NCBI GenBank assembly: GCA_009843005.1
Contig: VYEH01000185.1
Location: 1-12,797, forward strand
DNA length: 12,797 nucleotides
Direction of reading: 5' to 3'
Origin: Pseudomonadota bacterium
GTDB taxonomy: Bacteria; Pseudomonadota; Gammaproteobacteria; Steroidobacterales; Rariloculaceae
Each line of letters opens with the position of its first letter. Positions within the stretch are counted from its first letter, which is position 1. Under the pieces are notes generated by a model. The model was not told where the DNA came from. It was given only the letters and a program-made list of their open reading frames with translations, and did no database searches. Positions 1 to 6,821 of this stretch are shown here, piece by piece. The translations under genes and the position numbers were made by a program.

Positions 1-1037
1 GAGATATAGAGGAATCGCTGCTCGGGGTCGGGCGAGAAAGCCACGCCGCCCGTCGATCCGCCGCCGCCGGTGCCGGGAGCGAGCACGAACTCCTGCAGGA
101 ACTCGCCCGCCCTGGTGGTGACGTGAATGCGGTTGGCGCGGCGGTCGGCGGCGTACACCAGGCCGTCGTTGGAGACGTTCAGGGTCAGGTGGCCGGCGAA
201 ATCGCGGGGCATGCGGCCGTTGGGGACGTACCGGTGGTCGGCGTCGTCTGTGCTGATGTCGGCGAGCGGCTTGCCGTAGGCGCCCCAGCCGCGCTTGAAC
301 TCGAAGGTGTCCAGGTCGTATACAAGCACGCGCCCGCCGAGGTAGTTGTCGGCGACGTATATCTCGTTGTCGGCCTCGACGATGCGGATTTCCTCGATGC
401 CGCCCACGACCATGGGCGTTCCGGGGGGATACTTTTCGCGGAATTCGGCCGCCGCAGCCGCGCGTTCGGCGCGCCGTTCAGGGTCCGGGGAAGACGTGGG
501 CATGAACACCTCGGCGTGTTCCAGCGTTCCCTGGCCGGGGACCCGTTCCACTGGCGGCGGGAGTCCCACCTGCCCGCCGCCCTCCCGCTCGGGCGTGCGC
601 GCCAACTCGGCGAGGATTTCGCCCGTACGCGGATCGTACTTGCGGACCGTGTCCTGGCCGACATAGACAAATCCGTCGTCGTCGACATCCATGCCGTGAC
701 CCTGGGCGGGGTCGAACCATCCGATGACATTTCCCGACCGGTCGAAATGCAGCATTGAAGGCGGGCGGGCGCAGCACTCGGAAACCGGTGGCGTCAGTTC
801 AGCCAGCAATTCCATGTCCGCCAGGTCGTTGGGGCGGTTGAGTACCCAGACATTGCCGTCCGCGTCCACGGCCAGCCCGGTGATGCCTCCGAGTTTCCAG
901 TTGTTCGGCAGCGGCTTCGGCCAGGTTGGGTCGGGGTAGTAGTCCGGCGCTGTCTGGGCGCCGATGCCGGCGGTCCACAGGCCCAGCGAAGCCGCGGCCA
1001 GCGTTGCGATCCTTCCCGATATTCCCCTTGTCCTCAT
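1..1037 (-). CDS. Secreted NHL-repeat six-bladed beta-propeller protein, partial (C-terminus off the left edge)
   Basis: The reading frame runs from an ATG at 1037 leftwards to the window edge without a stop, giving 345 residues. The start has an AAGGGGG ribosome binding site 4-5 nt upstream. Residues 1-27 look like a Sec signal peptide (basic MRTR start, hydrophobic stretch, Ala-rich end, probable cleavage after A27), so the mature protein should be periplasmic or extracellular. NHL-like blades are visible: GITGLAVDADGNVWVLNRP near 51-69, GHGMDVDDDGFVYVG near 113-127, EIYVADN near 225-231, and NVSNDGLVYAADRRANRIHV near 287-306. A Cys-Cys pair sits at 88-89 in an SECC-ARPP context, a pattern I associate with a family of propellers loosely annotated as SMP-30/gluconolactonase-like or peptidyl-amidoglycolate-lyase-like. 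Residues 180-205 form a charged, Ala-rich, Pro-rich insert between blades. The substrate is unknown and I assign no enzyme activity. It is divergent from oxyR. Confidence 0.82.
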   Translation of the reverse strand, partial: MRTRGISGRIATLAAASLGLWTAGIGAQTAPDYYPDPTWPKPLPNNWKLGGITGLAVDADGNVWVLNRPNDLADMELLAELTPPVSECCARPPSMLHFDRSGNVIGWFDPAQGHGMDVDDDGFVYVGQDTVRKYDPRTGEILAELARTPEREGGGQVGLPPPVERVPGQGTLEHAEVFMPTSSPDPERRAERAAAAAEFREKYPPGTPMVVGGIEEIRIVEADNEIYVADNYLGGRVLVYDLDTFEFKRGWGAYGKPLADISTDDADHRYVPNGRMPRDFAGHLTLNVSNDGLVYAADRRANRIHVTTRAGEFLQEFVLAPGTGGGGSTGGVAFSPDPEQRFLYI

Positions 1038-1042
1038 CGCGC

Positions 1043-1049
1043 CCCCTTG
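1043..1049 (-). promoter_or_regulatory. Ribosome binding site of the beta-propeller gene
   Basis: On the minus strand the sequence ACAAGGGGGCGCG directly precedes the ATG at 1037. The purine-rich AAGGGGG core is at good spacing. It fixes this ATG as the start, and the signal peptide follows immediately. Confidence 0.6.
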
Positions 1050-1146
1050 TCCGGATCACCGCTTGGGAGCAGTTTATCCCGAAATCCGCCAGCGAGTTAT
1101 CCTGACTTCCGGCGGCGGTTACGGAACTCAGGTTCACGGCGGCCTG

Positions 1147-1155
1147 TGCTAGGAT
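1147..1155 (+). promoter_or_regulatory. Candidate extended -10 element for the oxyR-putA-pepQ unit
   Basis: TGC-TAGGAT is an extended -10-like sequence (TGn then a 4/6 match to TATAAT), about 105 nt before the oxyR start. No good -35 box lies at 16-18 nt upstream, which is tolerated by extended -10 promoters. It overlaps the 16-bp palindrome at 1152-1167. The call rests on pattern only; no transcription start is known. Confidence 0.3.
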
Positions 1156-1167
1156 GGGCGCCCATCC
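1152..1167. repeat. Perfect 16-bp palindrome, candidate operator
   Basis: GGATGGGCGCCCATCC equals its own reverse complement over all 16 bases. It lies in the region between the divergent propeller gene and oxyR. It covers the end of the candidate -10 box and the expected transcription start, the usual position of a repressor operator. It could equally be an extra-stable stem in a leader RNA, although a loopless hairpin forms poorly. The protein that might bind it is unknown. Confidence 0.5.
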
Positions 1168-1212
1168 GGAACAGCTCATACCAATAAGGGCGACGGCCTG
1201 TTTCGGCGTCGA

Positions 1213-1242
1213 ATCGGGCGCCGATATGCGATCGGCAATCGC
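1213..1242 (+). promoter_or_regulatory. Short overlapping hairpins in the presumed oxyR leader
   Basis: Two small inverted repeats lie just before the ribosome binding site: ATCGG-GCG-CCGAT (1213-1225) and GCGAT-CGGCA-ATCGC (1228-1242). The CCGAT at 1221-1225 can also pair with ATCGG at 1231-1235, which would exclude both. This gives a choice of structures a few bases upstream of the oxyR start. The stems are only 5 bp, so this is a weak candidate for translational control. Confidence 0.25.
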
Positions 1243-1245
1243 TCC

Positions 1246-1253
1246 GGAAGAGG
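1246..1253 (+). promoter_or_regulatory. Ribosome binding site of oxyR, supports its TTG start
   Basis: GGAAGAGG ends 6 nt before the TTG at 1260. There is no in-frame ATG or GTG that gives a better N-terminus, and the protein lines up with LysR/OxyR N-termini from this codon. The site therefore decides the start. Confidence 0.65.
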
Positions 1254-1259
1254 TGGATC

Positions 1260-2210
1260 TTGCCAGTCACCCTGCGTCAGTTGCGTTACTTCAAGGCCGT
1301 GGTCGAATACGGCTCATTCAGCCGGGCCGCGGAGGGCGTGCATGTCTCCCAGCCGGCGCTCTCGCTGCAGATTCGGGAACTCGAAGCGGGACTGGGCTCG
1401 CTCCTGTTCGAGCGCGACGGCCACGGCGTCCTGCTCACGCCGCTGGGCCGTGTGGCCCACGAGCAGACCCTCAGGATACTGGACGAGGCCCTGCTCCTGG
1501 AAACCATGGGCAAACGCTTCGCGGCAGGTCCCTTCCGCGTGGCTCTGGGCGTGATCTCCACGGTGGCGCCGTACCTGATGACAGGGCTGCTGGAGGAGCT
1601 TGAGAACGCACCGATTCGTGTCGAGCTCGATGTTCTGGAAGCGCCCAGCAGCGAGATCGTGTCGGGGCTCCTTGCGGGACGGGTCGATGCCGCCATCGTC
1701 TCGCTGCCGCTGGGATTGCTGGAGTTGGAAGAGCGCCCGCTCTTCGAGGACCGCTTCCTGGTGGCTGGCCGTGCGAAACGGCTGGTTACGTTCAGCGGGC
1801 TGGAGGACACGCCCCGGGCAGCGGACCTGGCGAAGTCCGATATCGGTCCGTTGCTGACCCTGGGGGAAAATCACTGCCTGGGCGACCAGGTGTTGGGTAC
1901 CTGCTCCATGTGGCGGGTGGAGGACATTCGCCGCGGCTCGGAATCCCTGGCCACGCTGACCCGGCTGGTGGCCAACGGAGCAGGCTTGACGCTGATGCCG
2001 GAGACCGCCGCATTGTGCGAACGGGCCGCGACGCCCGGATTGAGTTTCCTGCGTCTTCCCCCGCCCGAGCCGTCGCGGCAGATCGGCCTCACTCACCGGG
2101 TGGCTTCGCACGGCCAGCCCTGGATCGAACTGCTGGACGCGGCCGCGAGCAGTGCGGGGCACGCGCTCACGCGCAAGGCACGGGAGGCCATCGGCACCTC
2201 TGTTGAGTGA
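1260..2210 (+). CDS. oxyR: OxyR-type LysR-family transcriptional regulator with both redox cysteines
   Basis: The protein is a 316-residue LysR-type regulator, the usual length, starting at TTG. The N-terminal winged helix-turn-helix (about residues 4-62) carries SFSRAAEGVHVSQPALSLQIRELE, then a linker helix and a two-lobed sensor domain from about 92. It reads as OxyR: compared with E. coli OxyR from memory, the peroxide pocket is kept as T101 (T100), S130 (T129), H205 (H198), C206 (C199), C215 (C208) and R273 (R266). The HCLGDQVLGTC segment keeps the 9-residue offset between the peroxidatic and resolving cysteines. In known OxyR proteins H2O2 forms a C199-C208 disulfide and switches on defence genes such as katG and ahpC. 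Here the gene overlaps the start of putA and should be co-transcribed with it, an unusual setting. The DNA targets are unknown. A related LysR regulator that merely keeps the cysteines is the alternative. Confidence 0.85.
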   Translation: MPVTLRQLRYFKAVVEYGSFSRAAEGVHVSQPALSLQIRELEAGLGSLLFERDGHGVLLTPLGRVAHEQTLRILDEALLLETMGKRFAAGPFRVALGVISTVAPYLMTGLLEELENAPIRVELDVLEAPSSEIVSGLLAGRVDAAIVSLPLGLLELEERPLFEDRFLVAGRAKRLVTFSGLEDTPRAADLAKSDIGPLLTLGENHCLGDQVLGTCSMWRVEDIRRGSESLATLTRLVANGAGLTLMPETAALCERAATPGLSFLRLPPPEPSRQIGLTHRVASHGQPWIELLDAAASSAGHALTRKAREAIGTSVE

Positions 2211-5200
2211 TCCGGCCGTTCAAGCTCCAGGAACCCGAAGCCACGGCGGTGAAGGTGACCGTTCCGTAGCCGGCCTCGAGCGGCTGCGTGCGGCGATTCG
2301 GCACGCCAAGTTTACGCCCGAACAGGCAGCGGTCGGCGCGCTGCTGAAAGCGTGGCCCTACGACGAGGGTTTCGCCCGGTCGGTCGAGGATGCCGCCGCG
2401 GCGATCATCGTGGCCGTGCGCGAGGACCGGGCCAACCGCACTGTGCTGGACCGGTTCCTGGCCGAGTACGGGCTGAGCAACCGGGAAGGGATCGCCCTCA
2501 TGTGCCTGGCCGAGGCGCTCCTGCGGATTCCGGACAGCGCCACGGCAGACCGGTTGATTGCAGACAAGATCGGAGTGGGCGAATGGTCCGCGCACCTGGG
2601 GCATTCCGACGACCTGCTGGTGAATGCCTCCACCTGGGCGCTGATCCTCACCGGGCAAGTCGTATCCGTGGACCGCGAATTCTCGGCCAACCCGGCGACG
2701 TGGTTGCGCCGGGTTGCCAGCAGGCTGGGCGAACCGGTGATCCAGGGAGCGGTCCGCCAGGCAATGCGGATTCTCGGCACGGAGTTCGTGCTGGGCCGGA
2801 CCATCGAGGAAGCCCTCGAACGAAGTACCGCGGGCTGCAGCTATTCCTACGACATGCTCGGCGAGGCCGCGCGCGACGGCGCTTCCGCGGAGCGTTACTT
2901 CGCCGCCTACCTGCACGCCGTCGAGTCGCTGCGGGGATCGGCGAAGGACGGAGCGGCGGAGCCGCCATCGGTGTCTGTCAAACTCTCCGCGCTGCATCCG
3001 CGCTACGAATTCTCCCAGCGCGAGCGCGTACTGGCGGAACTCGGGCCGCGCCTGAGCGCCCTGGCCGAACGCGCGGCCGAGATCGGGGTCGGGCTGACCG
3101 TCGACGCCGAGGAAGCCGACCGCCTGGATCTCTCGCTGGACCTCTTCGAATGCGTCGCCAAATCCGTGACGCCAGCGCGAGGGCCCGGCGTGGGCATCGT
3201 CATACAGGCCTACGGCAAGCGGGCCCTGCCGGTCATCGACTGGACGGTTGCGCTGGCCCGGGAGATCGGCCGCCCCATACCGGTGCGCCTGGTGAAGGGC
3301 GCCTACTGGGACGCCGAGATCAAGCACGCGCAGGTCATGGGCTATCCGAATTTCCCGGTCTTCACCCGCAAGGCGGCCACGGACCTTTCCTACCTGGTGT
3401 GCGCCCGGAAGATCCTGGCGCACCCCGGGGAAATCGGGGGCCAGTTCGCAACCCACAATGCCCACACGGTCGCCGCCGTTTTGGCGCTTGCCGGTGAGGC
3501 GCGTCATTTCGAGTTCCAGCGCCTGCACGGCATGGGCGAATCGCTCTATCGCGCGGCGGCGAAGCAGTACGAGAGTTTCCCGCCACTTCGCGTCTACGCG
3601 CCCGTGGGCTCCCACGAAGATCTGCTCGCCTACCTGGTCCGGCGGCTGCTGGAGAACGGCGCCAACACGTCCTTCGTCAATCGCGTGCTCAACGAGCGGT
3701 TGCCCCCCGAACGAATCTCGGAGGATCCCGTCGGCTTGGTGCGCGCCACCCGCCCGGCCGCTCATCCCGGGATCGCTCATCCCGGCGCGCTGTTCGGCCC
3801 GGCGCGGGCGAATTCGTCCGGCCTCGATCTCACCGATCCCGGCCACGCGGGCCGATTGCAGCGCCGCTGCGTGCAGCCGTTGAGTTCGCCTCTCCGGGCC
3901 GCGTCCATCCTCTTCGGGCATCCGGGCGGAGGCGCCGGACGTGCCGTCTTCAATCCCGCCAACCATGATGAACTCTTGGGCTATTGCGCCGATGCCGACC
4001 CGGCAGAAATCAAGCGCGCTTTTGAATCGGCATCGGAGGCGCAGCCGGATTGGGAGGCCGCAGGCGGAGACGGGCGCGCCCGGTTACTGGAAGCCGTGGC
4101 CGACAAGCTCGAGGACGAGCGCGAACGGTTAATCCCGGTCCTTGTCAAGGAAGCCGGCAAAACCCTGCCCGACGCCATCGCCGAAGTCCGTGAAGCGGTG
4201 GACTTCTGCCGCTACTACGCCACCGAAGCGAAGCGGTTGTTCGCCGAGCCGCGAAGGCTTCCGGGACCCACCGGCGAGTCCAATCAACTGAGTCTGCACG
4301 GCCGCGGCGTGTTCGTGTGCATCAGTCCGTGGAACTTTCCGCTTGCAATCTTTGCGGGACAGGTTGCCGCAGCCCTCATGGCTGGCAACACCGTGATCGC
4401 GAAACCGGCGGAGGAAACGCCGCTGATCGCCTTTGAGGCAGTCAGGCTCATGCACGCGGCCGGACTACCGGTCAACGCGCTCAATCTCGTCACCGGCGAC
4501 GCGACCGTGGGCGAGGCGCTGGTGCGGCATCCGCAGACCGCCGGCGTGGCGTTCACCGGGAGCACCGGGGCTGCACGGGCGATCAATCGGGTGCTGGCGG
4601 CGCGGGACGGGCCGGTCGCGCCCCTGATCGCCGAGACGGGCGGACAAAACGCGATGCTTGTGGATTCCAGCGCCCTGCTGGAACAGGTGACCGATGACGT
4701 CATCCAGTCGGCGTTCGGCAGTTGCGGCCAGCGATGCTCGGCCCTGCGGGTCCTGTTGCTTCAGGAATATATCGCCGACAAGGCCATCGACCTGATCGCC
4801 GGGGCCATGGACGAACTGCGTGTCGGCAACCCCGCGAGGCTCGAAACGGATGTCGGCCCCATCATTTCCGAAGTGGCCGCGTCGAGTCTGCGTGCTCACG
4901 TAAGCGAAATGGCGGAGCAGGGCGCCTGCCGACATGTGGCTCCGCTCTCCGGGGACTGCGCAAAGGGCACCTTCGTGGCGCCGGCGTTGCTGGAAATCGA
5001 CGGCATGAAGTCGCTGACGCGGGAGCATTTCGGGCCGATCCTCCACGTGGTCCGCTATCCGGGCAGCGGGTTCGCCTCGGCGGTGCGGGATGCGATGAGT
5101 TCCGGCTACGGGTTGACGCTGGGGCTGCACAGCCGGATCGAGGCCCGCGCGGATAAACTGTTCGAACTGGTGCCGGTGGGCAACGTCTACGTCAATCGAA

Positions 5201-5382
5201 ACATGATCGGCGCCGTGGTGGGATCGCAGCCGTTCGGCGGTCAGGGGCTGTCCGGAACGGGGCCCAAGGCCGGCGGACCCCACTACCTGCTCCGGTTCGC
5301 CACGGAGAAAACGCTGACGCTCAATACCACCGCAACCGGAGGCAACGCCGAGTTGCTTTCGCTGGAATCCGATATTTCGTGA
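2203..5382 (+). CDS. putA: Bifunctional proline dehydrogenase / L-glutamate gamma-semialdehyde dehydrogenase PutA (short type)
   Basis: PutA oxidises proline to pyrroline-5-carboxylate with FAD, passing electrons to the quinone pool, and then oxidises the semialdehyde to glutamate with NAD+. At about 1059 residues it matches the short PutA class (about 1000) and lacks the N-terminal ribbon-helix-helix repressor domain of the 1320-residue E. coli protein. In the proline dehydrogenase barrel I see SVKLSALHPRY (K260), RLVKGAYWD (K365), FATHNAHT and VRRLLENGANTSFVNR, where R480-R481 match the proline-binding arginines. In the aldehyde dehydrogenase half I see SPWNFPL (N711), general base E811 in AETGGQN and nucleophile C845 in GQRCSALR. 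It ends with the typical TEKTLTLNTTATGGNA. The start is uncertain: TTG at 2203 overlaps oxyR by 8 nt and is preferred, but GTG at 2152 is open and in frame. Neither has a strong ribosome binding site, so coupling to oxyR translation is likely. Confidence 0.95.
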   Translation: MSDPAVQAPGTRSHGGEGDRSVAGLERLRAAIRHAKFTPEQAAVGALLKAWPYDEGFARSVEDAAAAIIVAVREDRANRTVLDRFLAEYGLSNREGIALMCLAEALLRIPDSATADRLIADKIGVGEWSAHLGHSDDLLVNASTWALILTGQVVSVDREFSANPATWLRRVASRLGEPVIQGAVRQAMRILGTEFVLGRTIEEALERSTAGCSYSYDMLGEAARDGASAERYFAAYLHAVESLRGSAKDGAAEPPSVSVKLSALHPRYEFSQRERVLAELGPRLSALAERAAEIGVGLTVDAEEADRLDLSLDLFECVAKSVTPARGPGVGIVIQAYGKRALPVIDWTVALAREIGRPIPVRLVKGAYWDAEIKHAQVMGYPNFPVFTRKAATDLSYLVCARKILAHPGEIGGQFATHNAHTVAAVLALAGEARHFEFQRLHGMGESLYRAAAKQYESFPPLRVYAPVGSHEDLLAYLVRRLLENGANTSFVNRVLNERLPPERISEDPVGLVRATRPAAHPGIAHPGALFGPARANSSGLDLTDPGHAGRLQRRCVQPLSSPLRAASILFGHPGGGAGRAVFNPANHDELLGYCADADPAEIKRAFESASEAQPDWEAAGGDGRARLLEAVADKLEDERERLIPVLVKEAGKTLPDAIAEVREAVDFCRYYATEAKRLFAEPRRLPGPTGESNQLSLHGRGVFVCISPWNFPLAIFAGQVAAALMAGNTVIAKPAEETPLIAFEAVRLMHAAGLPVNALNLVTGDATVGEALVRHPQTAGVAFTGSTGAARAINRVLAARDGPVAPLIAETGGQNAMLVDSSALLEQVTDDVIQSAFGSCGQRCSALRVLLLQEYIADKAIDLIAGAMDELRVGNPARLETDVGPIISEVAASSLRAHVSEMAEQGACRHVAPLSGDCAKGTFVAPALLEIDGMKSLTREHFGPILHVVRYPGSGFASAVRDAMSSGYGLTLGLHSRIEARADKLFELVPVGNVYVNRNMIGAVVGSQPFGGQGLSGTGPKAGGPHYLLRFATEKTLTLNTTATGGNAELLSLESDIS
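3759..3788 (+). repeat. 15-bp tandem duplication inside putA linker
   Basis: CGCTCATCCCGG occurs at 3759-3770 and again at 3774-3785, a 15-bp period that keeps the frame and encodes AHPGI-AHPGA (residues 520-529). It lies in the variable linker between the two PutA enzyme domains, so it is probably tolerated and neutral. Confidence 0.6.
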
Positions 5383-5383
5383 T

Positions 5384-5387
5384 GGAG
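5384..5387 (+). promoter_or_regulatory. Ribosome binding site of pepQ
   Basis: GGAG lies directly after the putA stop and 7 nt before the ATG at 5395, so pepQ is translated from the putA message with its own initiation site. Confidence 0.6.
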
Positions 5388-5394
5388 CGAGACG

Positions 5395-6783
5395 ATGCCT
5401 GAACAGCGTGCAGACAGCCCAAGTCGTCCGAACCGTGACTGGACCCGGCTCCATGCAGGTCATGTCGAGGAATGGGGCAGACGCCTGGCCGAAACCTGCA
5501 ACGCGTGCGGTTTCGAGGGATGCGTCATATTCTCCGGCGCGGTGCAGCACCGCTTCAGGGACGATATCGAGATCCCCTATGTGGCAGAACCCTATTTCAA
5601 GGCCTGGGTACCGGAGACGTATCCGGGTTCCACACTGACAGTCGTTCCGGGTAGTCGTCCGCGGCTTGTCTGCCTGCGGACGCAGGATTTCTGGCACCTG
5701 CCGGTACCCGAGCCGGAGGGATTCTGGACCGGTCAATTCGAGATTCGATGTGTCGCCACCCCGGCCGAGGCGCTGAAGGAACTGGGCGACGTTTCTGGAT
5801 TCGCCGCCATCGGCGAGTTCGCGCATCCGACCCTGGGGTTCAGGAGCGTCAACGATCCCGCATTGCTGGCCCACCTTGACTTCCATCGCGCCGGCAAGAC
5901 GCCCTATGAGGTGGCCTGCATCGAAGAGGCGAACCGCATCGCCACGGCCGGACACACCGCAGCACAGCGCATTCTGCCGGGAGGCGCTTCGGAATTCGAG
6001 CTGAACCAGGCCTATTGCAGCGCCACCGGTCAGCGCGAGTCCGCTCTGCCGTACCCGAACATCGTCGCCCTGAACGAACACGCCGGCATCCTTCACTACC
6101 AGCACTTGGACAGGGACCCCCCGGCACGCATCCACTCGTTTCTGATGGACGCCGGCGCCGACTGCAACGGCTATGCCTCGGACGTCTCGAGAACCTGCGC
6201 CGGCGACGCCGGGCCGTTCCGGGACCTGATCGGTTCGATGGACGCCATGCAGCGCCGATTGTGCGACGAGGCACGCGACGGCGTGAGCTTCGTCTCGCTG
6301 CACGAGTCGGCGCACCGGTTGGTGGCGCAGGTCCTGGCGGAACACGGGATCGTCCGCTGCAGCCGCGAAGAGGCTTACGAGCGGGGGATCACGCGTACTT
6401 TCCTGCCCCACGGGCTCGGGCACCTGCTTGGCCTGCAGGTGCATGACACGGGCGGCCACCTGCATGAACCGGGAGGTGCGGCCGGCGCGCCGCCGGCAGC
6501 GCATCCGTTCCTGAGGCTTACCAGGACTCTGCGGCCCGGGTTTGTGGTCACCGTGGAGCCTGGCATCTATTTCATTCCGGAGCTGCTGCACGAACTCGGG
6601 AACGGGTCCTCAAGCCACACGGTCAACTGGGATCTGGTGGAACAATTACTGCCTTGCGGCGGCATTCGGGTAGAGGACAACGTGCTGGTCACGAAGGAGG
6701 GCAGCCGAAACCTGACCCGGGCAGCGTTCTTGACGGACGGATATGCGCCGCCGGACGAGTCCGCGCCGCGGGACAGGCCCTAG
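5395..6783 (+). CDS. pepQ: Xaa-Pro dipeptidase (prolidase) PepQ, M24 family
   Basis: This is a cytoplasmic metallopeptidase of 462 residues that splits dipeptides with proline in second place, releasing free proline. It resembles E. coli PepQ along its whole length, for example FKAWVP near 68-73, YPNIVALNEHAGILHY near 220-235, and the pita-bread catalytic domain. All five metal ligands are present: D252 (MDAGAD), D263 (YASDVSRT), H343 (PHGLGHLLGLQVHD), E388 (VEPGIYF) and E427 (RVEDNV), matching E. coli D246, D257, H339, E384 and E423 with a steady offset. The start ATG lies 12 nt after the putA stop with a GGAG site, so it belongs to the oxyR-putA unit and feeds proline to PutA. About 17 residues after NLTRAAF form a nonconserved Pro- and Asp-rich tail. 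Confidence 0.95.
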   Translation: MPEQRADSPSRPNRDWTRLHAGHVEEWGRRLAETCNACGFEGCVIFSGAVQHRFRDDIEIPYVAEPYFKAWVPETYPGSTLTVVPGSRPRLVCLRTQDFWHLPVPEPEGFWTGQFEIRCVATPAEALKELGDVSGFAAIGEFAHPTLGFRSVNDPALLAHLDFHRAGKTPYEVACIEEANRIATAGHTAAQRILPGGASEFELNQAYCSATGQRESALPYPNIVALNEHAGILHYQHLDRDPPARIHSFLMDAGADCNGYASDVSRTCAGDAGPFRDLIGSMDAMQRRLCDEARDGVSFVSLHESAHRLVAQVLAEHGIVRCSREEAYERGITRTFLPHGLGHLLGLQVHDTGGHLHEPGGAAGAPPAAHPFLRLTRTLRPGFVVTVEPGIYFIPELLHELGNGSSSHTVNWDLVEQLLPCGGIRVEDNVLVTKEGSRNLTRAAFLTDGYAPPDESAPRDRP

Positions 6784-6821
6784 CGGCCGGCCGACGGGCG
6801 ATACCGGCGCCGGGCACTCGA

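Noticed and set aside
123..758. 211-codon plus-strand frame at the left end
   Set aside because: The minus strand here encodes a propeller with signal peptide, ribosome binding site and NHL blades. The plus-strand product is a Val/Gly-rich shadow.
1038..1259. Canonical OxyR binding site (ATAG motifs spaced by 7) for autoregulation
   Set aside because: I searched by eye and found no set of ATAG/CTAT half-sites with the required spacing. The GATAA and TATCC repeats do not match.
2167..3966. 599-codon open frame on the minus strand opposite putA
   Set aside because: It lies antisense to the proline dehydrogenase half of putA, whose motifs are unmistakable. Its translation is low complexity, rich in Arg, Gly and Gln, with no recognisable domain. 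Long antisense frames are expected in GC-rich genes.
4465..6591. 708-codon open frame on the minus strand across putA and pepQ
   Set aside because: It spans the antisense of two well-supported genes and their junction, and shows no family motif. It is a codon-bias shadow.
6784..6793. CGGCCGGCCG palindrome after pepQ as a terminator
   Set aside because: It is a 10-bp loopless palindrome with no T run after it, in a very GC-rich setting. It does not fit an intrinsic terminator.
6654..6821. N-terminal extension of sfsA into pepQ
   Set aside because: The frame is open, but it overlaps the conserved pepQ C-terminus, and SfsA homologues begin at the residue coded by the ATG at 6822.
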